Source: an uncultured Bacillota bacterium
GTDB lineage: Bacteria; Bacillota_I; Bacilli_A; Izemoplasmatales; UBA1188
Direction of reading: 5' to 3'
Assembly (NCBI GenBank): GCA_900318975.1
Contig: ONMY01000053.1
Location: 1 to 18,757, forward strand
DNA: 18,757 bases
Position numbers and translations under genes: made by a program. Shown here piece by piece: positions 1 through 7,519 of the stretch. Below the pieces are notes generated by a model. It searched no databases. It was not told the origin of the DNA and saw only the letters and a list, made by a program, of their open reading frames with translations. Within the stretch, counting starts at the first letter, position 1. Every line of letters starts with the position of its first letter.

Positions 1-735
1 ATGTATGAATATCAAGATGATGATTCACTCATGGCTAAAGTTCAAAGAGAAAACGCAATAGAACATATAAATAAGTTTGATAGTAAGTTATTAAAACTTG
101 TCATACCAGTAATACTCCTTGCATTTATGATTTCAGCATGTGTTCTTGGAGTGTCTGCTAGTACTGTTTCAGTATTAAGCGCAACTGGTGTTATCAAGAG
201 TGGAAGACAAACCATTATTGATATTATTCCAACAGAAGATGTTTATTATTCAGTTACTTATACCGCTAAAAAAGGCGGAATAATTGAAGGCGAACTCGAA
301 CAAACTATTAAAGAAGGAGAAGATGCATCGCCAGTAATCGCTATCGCAAGCCATGGATATATTTTCGTAACTTGGTCAGATGGCGTAAGAGATCCATATA
401 GACTCGATCTAGCTGTTAATAAAACAATTGATGTCTTCGCAAGTTTCATTACTATTGATGAATATATGGAATTAATGAAGAATCCAGGTGAACCTGAAGT
501 ACCAGAAGAACCTGCAATGGGTAATATCCCAATTCCAAAAGATGAGGGTGATGGTGACCCAACAATGCAAAGATATGATGAAAATGCCCAAATAATTGAT
601 GGCGAAACATACTATGGTGAAAGCGTTTTCGATGAATATCAAGCTGATATGATCGAAACACTTGCACAAGACACTGAAATGTCTACTAGTACTAAAAAAA
701 TAATCAACGATTATTTTGATACTATTGAAAAATAA
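1..735 (+). CDS. Membrane-anchored protein with one divergent InlB B-type repeat
   Basis: A 244-residue protein, not assignable to a named family. Residues 1-31 are polar and probably cytoplasmic. Residues 33-54 form one hydrophobic membrane segment, and the rest would lie outside. Residues about 82-150 look like a divergent InlB B-repeat (Flg_new_2-like): a YTAKKGG start, a GY-F-x-W-SDG core near residues 119-128 and a closing A-x-F. A Pro/Glu/Asp-rich linker (about 160-190) leads to an amphipathic C-terminal helix ending KKIINDYFDTIEK, which could be a docking tail. It lies 17 bases upstream of the MoxR gene in the same direction, so it is probably part of that complex. The ATG falls on the first base of the window, so a ribosome site cannot be seen and the gene could begin further upstream. 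Cys47 sits in an ISAC lipobox-like setting, but the 30-residue lead makes a lipoprotein doubtful. Function unknown. Confidence 0.75.
   Translation: MYEYQDDDSLMAKVQRENAIEHINKFDSKLLKLVIPVILLAFMISACVLGVSASTVSVLSATGVIKSGRQTIIDIIPTEDVYYSVTYTAKKGGIIEGELEQTIKEGEDASPVIAIASHGYIFVTWSDGVRDPYRLDLAVNKTIDVFASFITIDEYMELMKNPGEPEVPEEPAMGNIPIPKDEGDGDPTMQRYDENAQIIDGETYYGESVFDEYQADMIETLAQDTEMSTSTKKIINDYFDTIEK
244..450 (+). repeat. Divergent InlB B-type repeat domain (single copy)
   Basis: Residues about 82-150 of the first protein. Recognised from the order: beta strand YSVTYTA, K-GG-I-EG, a Q-x-I-x-EGE turn, then GYIFVTWSDG and a final strand ending in ASF. Domains of this kind are extracellular beta-grasp-like modules. 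Two of the downstream lipoproteins carry related modules, which supports a shared surface role. Confidence 0.6.
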
Positions 736-752
736 AATAGGAAAATAAAAAT

Positions 753-1748
753 ATGATTAATGAAAAAGATATTAATGATTTTAGTCTAAAAATAAAAGAA
801 ATATATGAACAAATCAATAGAGACGTTATCGGTATAAAAGAAGTAATCGAAGGAACAGTTGTTGCGATGATTGCCGGTGGTAACGTTCTACTTGAAGGTG
901 TTCCAGGCGTTGGTAAAACACGTCTTGTTAGAACTTTAGGTAGAGTATTTGGACTTCCATTTTCAAGAATCCAATTTACTCCAGACTTAATGCCAGCTGA
1001 TGTTACAGGTACAAATATGGTTGTTAAGGATGATAGTGGTAAAACATCATTTGAATTCCAACCTGGTCCAATCTTCGCAAGTATCATCTTAGCCGATGAA
1101 ATAAACCGTGCAACACCTAAAACACAATCAGCTCTACTTGAAGCGATGCAGGAACATAAAGTTACTGTAATGGGCGTTTCAAGACCACTTCAAGAACCAT
1201 TCTTCGTTCTTGCAACCCAAAACCCAATTGAACAAGATGGTACATACCCACTACCAGAAGCGCAAATGGACCGTTTCATGTTCAAGATCTTAGTACCAAA
1301 CCCAGGCCTTGAAGACTTAATGACAATCGTCAACTTAACTCAAAAGACTATGGCAGAGGTAGCTGACACTGTTTGTAGCGGTGAAGAGCTCTTAAAGATG
1401 AGAGAAACTGCAAATAGTATCCCAGTTGCAACTGATGTATTAACATACGCAATGATTTTAGTTGCTGCAACACATCCAACTGGTGAATATGCATCAGAAA
1501 CAGCTAAAAAATACCTACGTTTAGGCGCATCTCCACGTGCTGGTCAAGCATTTATAAGTTGCGGTAAAGTAAAAGCTTTAATTAAAGGAAGATATAATGT
1601 TGCATACGAAGATATCGATGAACTTGCAACAATGATTCTTCGTCACAGAATTAAACTCAATTTCGAAGCTGTTGCAGATAGAATATCTCCTGATACAATT
1701 ATCGAAGAAATTATCAAAGAAGTAAGAGCAAAATATAAAATAAAATAA
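753..1748 (+). CDS. MoxR-family AAA+ ATPase
   Basis: A 331-residue protein of typical MoxR length with all family landmarks. Walker A GVPGVGKT lies at residues 49-56 and Walker B ending DEINR at 115-119. Sensor-1 TQNPIE is at 155-160, QMDRF (arginine-finger region) at 171-175 and the sensor-2 signature GASPRAG at 258-264. It is cytoplasmic with no membrane segment. MoxR ATPases form ATP-driven rings and are known to work with MIDAS (vWA) proteins in maturing or inserting metal centres and complexes; the target here is not known. The start is preceded by a weak TAGGAAA site about ten bases upstream. The next gene is a DUF58 protein, the standard MoxR partner, 34 bases downstream. Arginine codons are a mixture of CGT and AGA, with CGT more evident than in the following genes; this may reflect stronger conservation or expression. 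Family assignment is very secure. Confidence 0.97.
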   Translation: MINEKDINDFSLKIKEIYEQINRDVIGIKEVIEGTVVAMIAGGNVLLEGVPGVGKTRLVRTLGRVFGLPFSRIQFTPDLMPADVTGTNMVVKDDSGKTSFEFQPGPIFASIILADEINRATPKTQSALLEAMQEHKVTVMGVSRPLQEPFFVLATQNPIEQDGTYPLPEAQMDRFMFKILVPNPGLEDLMTIVNLTQKTMAEVADTVCSGEELLKMRETANSIPVATDVLTYAMILVAATHPTGEYASETAKKYLRLGASPRAGQAFISCGKVKALIKGRYNVAYEDIDELATMILRHRIKLNFEAVADRISPDTIIEEIIKEVRAKYKIK

Positions 1749-1750
1749 TA

Positions 1751-1769
1751 CTCTAGTATTCTAGAGGAG
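1751..1769 (+). promoter_or_regulatory. Perfect hairpin overlapping the ribosome site of the DUF58 gene
   Basis: In the only intergenic gap above 20 bases, CTCTAG (1751-1756), a TATT loop and CTAGAG (1761-1766) form a perfect 6-bp inverted repeat. The 3' arm runs into GAGGAG (1764-1769), the likely Shine-Dalgarno sequence of the DUF58 gene, so half of that site would be paired in the folded state. A second purine run, GGAAGTGA (1771-1778), lies outside the stem and could serve as an alternative site close to the ATG at 1783. No U-run follows the stem, so it is not a terminator. It could tune DUF58 output relative to MoxR or mark an mRNA processing point; both are inference, and a stem this short can occur by chance. 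Confidence 0.4.
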
Positions 1770-1782
1770 TGGAAGTGATATT

Positions 1783-2682
1783 ATGGAACTATCATATATT
1801 AATGACGCATTTTTTAGTCGTCTTGAATCTTTGTCTTTCAATTTAAAATCATATTTAAGCGGTTATTTCGGCGGAAAACATCTGGTCAAAACATTTGGCC
1901 AGACCGTCGAGTTTGCCGATTTTAGAGATTATCAGCTTGGTGATGATATTAGAAGAATCGACTGGAATTTATACAGTAGATTTGAAAAATTCTTCATTAG
2001 GCTTTTTACTGATGAAAGACAAATGAAAGTATCAATATTCCTAGATGTATCTGCATCTATGGGAAAGGATAACCCTAAAAAAGCGGCTTATGCAACTGCG
2101 TGTGCTGCAGGTATTGGTTATCTTGCAATACATAATATGGATAAAGTTTCTTTTAATATCATGAAAGAAGAAAAATCAGAAAACAAGTATGGTACAATCG
2201 TTGGTAAAAACCAATTTTTCCGTTCGATTGAAGTACTTGAAAATATCACCTTTGAAGGTGAAACCGATATCACAAAATGTATTCTAAGTTCTAATGACGA
2301 TGGAACTGCGAATGGACTTACTGTGATTATTTCCGATTTCCTAACTGATGGAAACTGGAAAAAGGCAGTTGATTACTTATTATATAAGAAAAGACAAGTT
2401 TTATTACTCCAAATATTAACACCTGAAGAACTCGAACCAACATATACTGGTAGAGTTAATTTAATCGACTCAGAATCTTTAGATATTTCAGATCCAAAGA
2501 ATATGAGACTTAGAATCAATACTGGTCTTCAAAGCGCGTACCAAATGGCTCTTGAGGAATTCAAAAAAGATATAGCTGACTACGCTAAAAAAAGAGAAGT
2601 AGATTATATCTCAATAGATACAAGCGAAGCCATTGAAAGTGTGCTTTTTAAACAATTATTAAAGGTAGGAATGATGTCATGA
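1783..2682 (+). CDS. DUF58 domain protein with intact MIDAS (vWA-like)
   Basis: A 299-residue soluble protein. The DUF58 hallmark is clear: YQLGDDIRRIDW at residues 50-61 followed by an aromatic/basic stretch. A vWA-like fold then begins with the metal-ion site FLDVSASMG (DxSxS at 88-92). Thr161 in ETD and Asp185 in ISDF are plausible second and third metal ligands. DUF58 proteins are the usual partners of MoxR ATPases, and the MIDAS site is expected to bind Mg2+ and a protein ligand. No membrane helix is evident, so it probably acts on the cytoplasmic side with MoxR and the membrane vWA proteins. Its stop overlaps the next start in ATGA (2679-2682), which favours translational coupling. Ribosome site: GAGGAG at 1764-1769, with GGAAGTGA nearer the ATG. 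Family assignment secure; client unknown. Confidence 0.95.
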   Translation: MELSYINDAFFSRLESLSFNLKSYLSGYFGGKHLVKTFGQTVEFADFRDYQLGDDIRRIDWNLYSRFEKFFIRLFTDERQMKVSIFLDVSASMGKDNPKKAAYATACAAGIGYLAIHNMDKVSFNIMKEEKSENKYGTIVGKNQFFRSIEVLENITFEGETDITKCILSSNDDGTANGLTVIISDFLTDGNWKKAVDYLLYKKRQVLLLQILTPEELEPTYTGRVNLIDSESLDISDPKNMRLRINTGLQSAYQMALEEFKKDIADYAKKREVDYISIDTSEAIESVLFKQLLKVGMMS

Positions 2683-4631
2683 CTTTAATGAACTTAATCG
2701 GTTTATTATCGCTCATAAGTCTTATTATATTACTAATTATTTATATACTTAAACCAAATTATCAACAACAATTTATTTCAAGTACTTATATTTGGAAGTT
2801 AAGTTTAAAATACAGAAAGAGAAGACTTCCAACAAGTAAACTTAGAAATATATTATTGATAATCTGCCAAGTTCTCTTATTATTAACTTTAACAGCTATT
2901 ATTGTTAGACCTGTGAATATCACAAAAGAAACAGTAGAAAATGAAGCAATAATAGTAATAGATGCATCAGCTAGTATGAGAACGCAATATGAAGATAAGA
3001 CAAGATTTGAAAGAGCAATAGATCTAGTAAAAGAAAAAGCAAATGAAACATTTGATAAAGAAGGAGCTGTAACAGTTGTCATATCTGATAACAACCCTCA
3101 TTTCTTAGTACAAAGAGGGACAATTAATTCAAAAGATGATATTCAGCATGATTTGGATAATTTAAAATCCGATTTTTATTCATGTTCCTACGGAGAAACT
3201 AGTCTTTCAGATTCAATTAGCCTTTGTCATGATATCCTAATTGACAATCCAAATGCTCATATCTATATCTATACTGATACTACAGTTTCTTATACTGATG
3301 ATACAATCGAGGTTATCAACGTTTGTACAGAAGGCGAAAACAACTTCGCAATACTCGATGCTTATGCAGAAATAGTAGATAACTATTATTCATTTGTTGT
3401 AGAAGTTGCTGGATATGGAAGAGATGAAAATGTCCTTGTTACACTTTCTGTTTATGGTGCAAATGCGACTGATGTTGACCCAGATGGTGTTAATCTAACT
3501 TTCTCTCTTGATGTTGATTTAACAAGCGACAAACCAAAAAGAGTAGTATTTATAAATGAATATCCTGAAACCTTTAATGAAGAAGAAAATACAGAATTTT
3601 ATATTATCAGTGAGCTTGAAAGAATTTTCTCATACGAATCAGCTCACGTTGAAATAGATATCGAAGATTGTTTCAACGAAGACAATTTTATAGAAATCTA
3701 TGGTGGAACAAAAGAAGACATTAAAGTCTTATATTGTTCAAATAAATCAAACAGCTTCTTTAATGGTATTATGTTTGTTTTAAGAGATGCTCTTAAGAAT
3801 AAATATCATATCGATTATACAGAGATTAAAGAAGGCGATGTTCCATATAGAGGATATGATTTCTATATCTATGAACATGAAATGATGCCTGATGTTACAC
3901 CAAATGATGGTATCGTTCTTTATGCCGATCCACAAAAAGATACAGAATCAACTGGTTTTAGAGTTTATGGATACTATGATCTTGATAAGGTATCTGTTTC
4001 CTTTACACAGGAATCTGAACATCCATTACTTGATGGAGTAGTAGTAGATAATATTACAGCATCTAGATATACTGAACTTTCACAGTTTGATCGTAACTAT
4101 GAAGTTTTAGCAACTCTAAACAATAGACCAGTTTTAATGGTTAAAAACGAAGAAAACTATAAGATAGTTGTAATGCTATTCAGTTTACACTATTCAAATT
4201 TAGCATTATTAAAAGAATTCCCAATCTTAATCAACAACATGTTTGAATATTTCCTCCCATCAACAATCGAAGGAAATTCATTCGAAGTTAATGATGAAGT
4301 AAAGGTAAATTCAAGAAGTCAAGAAATTACAATTACTGGTTATGATGAAACAATAAGGATTGATGAATTCCCAAGTACAGTTTCACTCAAACTCCCAGGA
4401 TCATACACAATCGAGCAAACAACATATTTTGGAAAGAATATCACCGAAAAGATATACGCAAAAGTTCCAAAAGATGAATCAAATATATTCCCAGTACTAG
4501 ATAGTCTTTCTAGTCCTATTTCAGCTGTTGATGAATACGATTACATCAATGACTGGTTATTCTATTTAGCTATTGCCTTATGCGCACTTGCTTTTGTTGA
4601 GTGGCTATTAAAAGGCAATGAGTCGGCGTAG
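2679..4631 (+). CDS. BatA-like membrane protein with vWA domain
   Basis: A 650-residue membrane protein. The N-terminus has the BatA layout: a first helix (about 4-24), a short basic loop, then a second helix (about 57-78) ending in the typical RP. A vWA domain follows (about 90-215) with MIDAS DASAS at 95-99, Thr174 in GETS and Asp200 in YTD. Residues about 220-330 look like a beta-rich domain. Residues about 345-530 resemble the glutamine-amidotransferase-like region found in large BatA/vWA proteins, here likely non-catalytic. Another beta domain precedes a C-terminal helix (about 626-644). The vWA part is probably outside or at the membrane face, as in Bat proteins. The start overlaps the DUF58 stop by four bases, and the TAG stop lies inside the next gene's ribosome site. 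It most likely forms a membrane complex with the next vWA protein under control of MoxR. The family is clear; the exact subfamily is less so. Confidence 0.88.
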   Translation: MTLMNLIGLLSLISLIILLIIYILKPNYQQQFISSTYIWKLSLKYRKRRLPTSKLRNILLIICQVLLLLTLTAIIVRPVNITKETVENEAIIVIDASASMRTQYEDKTRFERAIDLVKEKANETFDKEGAVTVVISDNNPHFLVQRGTINSKDDIQHDLDNLKSDFYSCSYGETSLSDSISLCHDILIDNPNAHIYIYTDTTVSYTDDTIEVINVCTEGENNFAILDAYAEIVDNYYSFVVEVAGYGRDENVLVTLSVYGANATDVDPDGVNLTFSLDVDLTSDKPKRVVFINEYPETFNEEENTEFYIISELERIFSYESAHVEIDIEDCFNEDNFIEIYGGTKEDIKVLYCSNKSNSFFNGIMFVLRDALKNKYHIDYTEIKEGDVPYRGYDFYIYEHEMMPDVTPNDGIVLYADPQKDTESTGFRVYGYYDLDKVSVSFTQESEHPLLDGVVVDNITASRYTELSQFDRNYEVLATLNNRPVLMVKNEENYKIVVMLFSLHYSNLALLKEFPILINNMFEYFLPSTIEGNSFEVNDEVKVNSRSQEITITGYDETIRIDEFPSTVSLKLPGSYTIEQTTYFGKNITEKIYAKVPKDESNIFPVLDSLSSPISAVDEYDYINDWLFYLAIALCALAFVEWLLKGNESA

Positions 4632-4638
4632 GAGGTGA
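4630..4638 (+). promoter_or_regulatory. Near-consensus Shine-Dalgarno overlapping the upstream stop codon
   Basis: AGGAGGTGA is essentially the full anti-16S complement and lies four bases before the ATG at 4643. Its first two bases belong to the TAG stop (4629-4631) of the preceding gene. This fixes the start of the 958-residue protein and points to strong, coupled translation. Confidence 0.85.
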
Positions 4639-4642
4639 AGAT

Positions 4643-7519
4643 ATGTTAGGTATTTCAATGCACTTCTCTCGTCCATTATTACTATTACTCTTAATTCCAT
4701 TCTTAGCATTTACGGTTATTCCATATTTTAGACTTTCTAAGAAATATAGAAGGACAAGAAACCGTATCACATCAATGGTGCTTCATGGATTATTATCCAC
4801 TCTTGCAGTATTGCTTCTTGCTGGGTGTATCTTTGTTAGCAGCAAGAAGAACCCAGATAATGAATTAATAATTTTAGTCGATGTCTCAAATACAGAAAAC
4901 GAATCAAAAGATTCTAGAGACAAGTTTGTAAAAGATTTAATTAATCAATGTTCATTCGATAACGTAAAAGTTGGTGTTGTGACATTTGGATATGATCAGG
5001 AATACGCTATAGAACTAACTGATGAATATGATGGTTTATATGAAAAATATTTAAATGCACCACTTCCTGATACTTCTGCAACTAATATTGCAGCCGCAAT
5101 CAACTATGCAAAAGAATTATTCACTAATTATGAATCAGGAAAGATAGTAGTCGTTTCTGATGGTAAAGAAACCGATGAAAATAGTAAGACTGTCATTAAA
5201 GGTGCTGTTGCATCAGGTTTAAAGATTGATACAGTCTATGTTCCATCTATGTATGATGGCGATGAAACAGAAATAGTTAGTGTTGAATATCCTGAATACC
5301 ATATCAATAAAGGTGAAGAATTCACTCTTACCTTAAATATAAAGAGTAATTTTACACATAATGCGATTATATCATTGTATGATAATGGTATTTTAGATAC
5401 ACTTTCAGATACTCCAGTTGATATTATTGAAGGTGAACAACAAGTATTATTTAAACATACATTTGCGAACGATGGACTTCATGAATTATCATTCAAAATC
5501 AACGATCTAAAAGATGTAGTAGAAGAAAACAATGAATACATCTCTTATATGTATGTTGAATCATTCAATAAGGTTCTAATATTAGAACAAAATAATGGTG
5601 AATCAAATCTCTTAAGAAATGTCTTAACTGAAAATGATGAATTCCAAGTTGACGTGATGAACGTTAGAACTGATGCACTTCCAAAAACAGCACTTGAACT
5701 TTGTGCATATGATGAAGTGATTTTAAACAACATTGCAAATTCTGATTTAGAAGAAGGCTTCACAGAAGCATTAAATGAATATGTTTATAACTATGGAGGC
5801 GGACTCTTCACAACTGGTGGTAATGATGCAGAAGGAACTATGTCTCATTCTTATAATAGAACAGATATGGTTGGTACCCTCTATCAACAGATGCTTCCAG
5901 TTCAAGTAATTAATTATACTCCTCCAGTTGGTGTAATCTTCATCATCGATAGATCAGGCTCAATGTCTGAACTCGCAGAAGATGGTGATACACTTCTTGA
6001 ATGGGCAAAAGCGGGTACTTTCTCTGCTGCAATAAACGCTCTTACAGAAAGAGATTATGTCGGAATCATGAGTCTTGAATCTGATTATGGTATGATTCTT
6101 GAATTAACTCCAAGAACACAAGAAGCTAAGATCAGATCTGCAATCGATAGTATTGATACAGCTGATGGTAGTACAACTTTCTCAGGCGCTATAGAAAGAG
6201 CGGGACAAATACTACGTTCTGCTAAAAACGTCGATAAAAAACATATCGTAATAGTATCTGATGGTTGGGTAACTGAATCAAGCAATGAAACATATGAAAA
6301 ACTTGCAAAACAGTATTATGAAACTGATGGTATCACAATTTCTGTTGTCGGTGTAAGTATGTCTACACCAATTGATGCAGTAAATTATAAAGATGAAACT
6401 AATGTTGATAATATTCCAGCTGTTGGCGCTTATTACATGATGTTAAGGCTAACAATGCTTGGCCATGGTAGACTTCATGCAATTCCTACTAACGAATCAG
6501 CAAGAATCGTCCCAGAAATGAGAGAAGACTTAAAAGCTCCTGATATTAAAGAAGTAAGTGATGAACCATTCTATCCAATAATTGTAAATAATACTGCCTC
6601 AGTATTTAATGGTGTTGAAAGATTAAACGATGAAGAACACGGTAACACCATGACTATGCAAATAGAAGGTTTCTATGGAACTAAGATACGTGACGGTGCA
6701 ACTCTCCTTTTAACAGGCGATTATAATGTTCCACTCTATGCTCAGTGGAAGTATGGAAATGGTATGGTTGGTAGTTTCATGTCTGATGTTTATGGACTAT
6801 ATACCGGTGACTTCATGAGCGATCCTAGTGGCACAACCTTCTTAAAGAACGTTATTAAGAATTTAACTCCAACATCAAATATTAGAGATAACGATATAAA
6901 ACTCACACTCTATGAAGAAAACTATTCTAACCAATTAAGTATTCTAACTGGATTTAATGAAGGTGAATACCTAGAAGGTAAGATTATATATGAGGACACT
7001 GAAACAGGTACAGTTGAAGTATCGATGAATAATCTCGTTGAAGATGCAACAAAAGAATTAATTAGGAATTCAAGTGTCTTCGTTTTAACTCCAATGACGG
7101 AAACTAATAACTATTCAAGATGTAAGTTTATAATTAGAAAGCCTGGTACATATACTATTGAAATCAATAAATATAATGAAGCAGGTGAACTCGTTGGTTC
7201 TAATACCTTAAATAAGACACTTGCATATTCTAAAGAATATGAAGCGTTCGAAGAAGAAGATTATAATCCAAAAGAATTACTATCAATAATATCTAAGAAT
7301 GGTAATGGTATCCTAGTTGATGATTTAACTGATGCTCATAGTATAATCAATTCCTTTGAAACAATAATCTATAAAGAATTTGACCCAAGATACTTATTCT
7401 CAATTATTATGATTGTATTATTCTTAGCTGATGTTGCAGTAAGAAAGTTCAAATTCAAATGGCCTCACGAAATCATTAAGAATTATCGTGAAAAGAAACT
7501 TGAAGGTGACAAGAAATGA
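4643..7519 (+). CDS. Large membrane protein with two vWA domains and an amidotransferase-like domain
   Basis: A 958-residue protein. Two N-terminal helices (about 8-29 and 42-66) give a BatA-like anchor, and a third helix (about 917-932) precedes a basic cytoplasmic tail. The first vWA domain (about 74-200) has an altered metal site: DVSNT at 80-84 instead of DxSxS, with SDG at 172-174. A linker beta domain (about 205-305) and a glutamine-amidotransferase-like region (about 308-425, including YGGGLFTTGG at 384-393) follow. The second vWA domain (about 430-600) has a canonical DRSGS at 436-440, Thr511/512 and SDG at 539-541. Residues 697-715 (PLYAQW then GNGMVGSFMSD) match a segment common in large bacterial vWA/amidotransferase-like membrane proteins. 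The second vWA may be the active ligand binder and the first structural or differently tuned (inference). The ATGA overlap with the LRR lipoprotein gene ties it to the surface proteins downstream. Confidence 0.87.
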   Translation: MLGISMHFSRPLLLLLLIPFLAFTVIPYFRLSKKYRRTRNRITSMVLHGLLSTLAVLLLAGCIFVSSKKNPDNELIILVDVSNTENESKDSRDKFVKDLINQCSFDNVKVGVVTFGYDQEYAIELTDEYDGLYEKYLNAPLPDTSATNIAAAINYAKELFTNYESGKIVVVSDGKETDENSKTVIKGAVASGLKIDTVYVPSMYDGDETEIVSVEYPEYHINKGEEFTLTLNIKSNFTHNAIISLYDNGILDTLSDTPVDIIEGEQQVLFKHTFANDGLHELSFKINDLKDVVEENNEYISYMYVESFNKVLILEQNNGESNLLRNVLTENDEFQVDVMNVRTDALPKTALELCAYDEVILNNIANSDLEEGFTEALNEYVYNYGGGLFTTGGNDAEGTMSHSYNRTDMVGTLYQQMLPVQVINYTPPVGVIFIIDRSGSMSELAEDGDTLLEWAKAGTFSAAINALTERDYVGIMSLESDYGMILELTPRTQEAKIRSAIDSIDTADGSTTFSGAIERAGQILRSAKNVDKKHIVIVSDGWVTESSNETYEKLAKQYYETDGITISVVGVSMSTPIDAVNYKDETNVDNIPAVGAYYMMLRLTMLGHGRLHAIPTNESARIVPEMREDLKAPDIKEVSDEPFYPIIVNNTASVFNGVERLNDEEHGNTMTMQIEGFYGTKIRDGATLLLTGDYNVPLYAQWKYGNGMVGSFMSDVYGLYTGDFMSDPSGTTFLKNVIKNLTPTSNIRDNDIKLTLYEENYSNQLSILTGFNEGEYLEGKIIYEDTETGTVEVSMNNLVEDATKELIRNSSVFVLTPMTETNNYSRCKFIIRKPGTYTIEINKYNEAGELVGSNTLNKTLAYSKEYEAFEEEDYNPKELLSIISKNGNGILVDDLTDAHSIINSFETIIYKEFDPRYLFSIIMIVLFLADVAVRKFKFKWPHEIIKNYREKKLEGDKK

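Noticed and set aside
124..141. Lipobox-like ISAC ending at Cys47 of the first protein
   Set aside because: The hydrophobic segment begins only after about 30 polar residues and continues past the Cys, which fits a membrane anchor better than a lipoprotein signal. It stays possible if the true start is an internal Met such as Met11.
722..1087. Open frame of 121 codons on the minus strand
   Set aside because: It lies opposite the highly conserved MoxR coding sequence, and its translation shows no domain; a shadow of the real gene.
1751..1766. Inverted repeat as a transcription terminator
   Set aside because: No U-run follows, the stem is only 6 bp and the DUF58 ribosome site directly overlaps it.
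4814..4828. Lipobox-like LLAGC at Cys62 of the double-vWA protein
   Set aside because: It lies in the second of two helices in a BatA-type N-terminus, not in a signal peptide.
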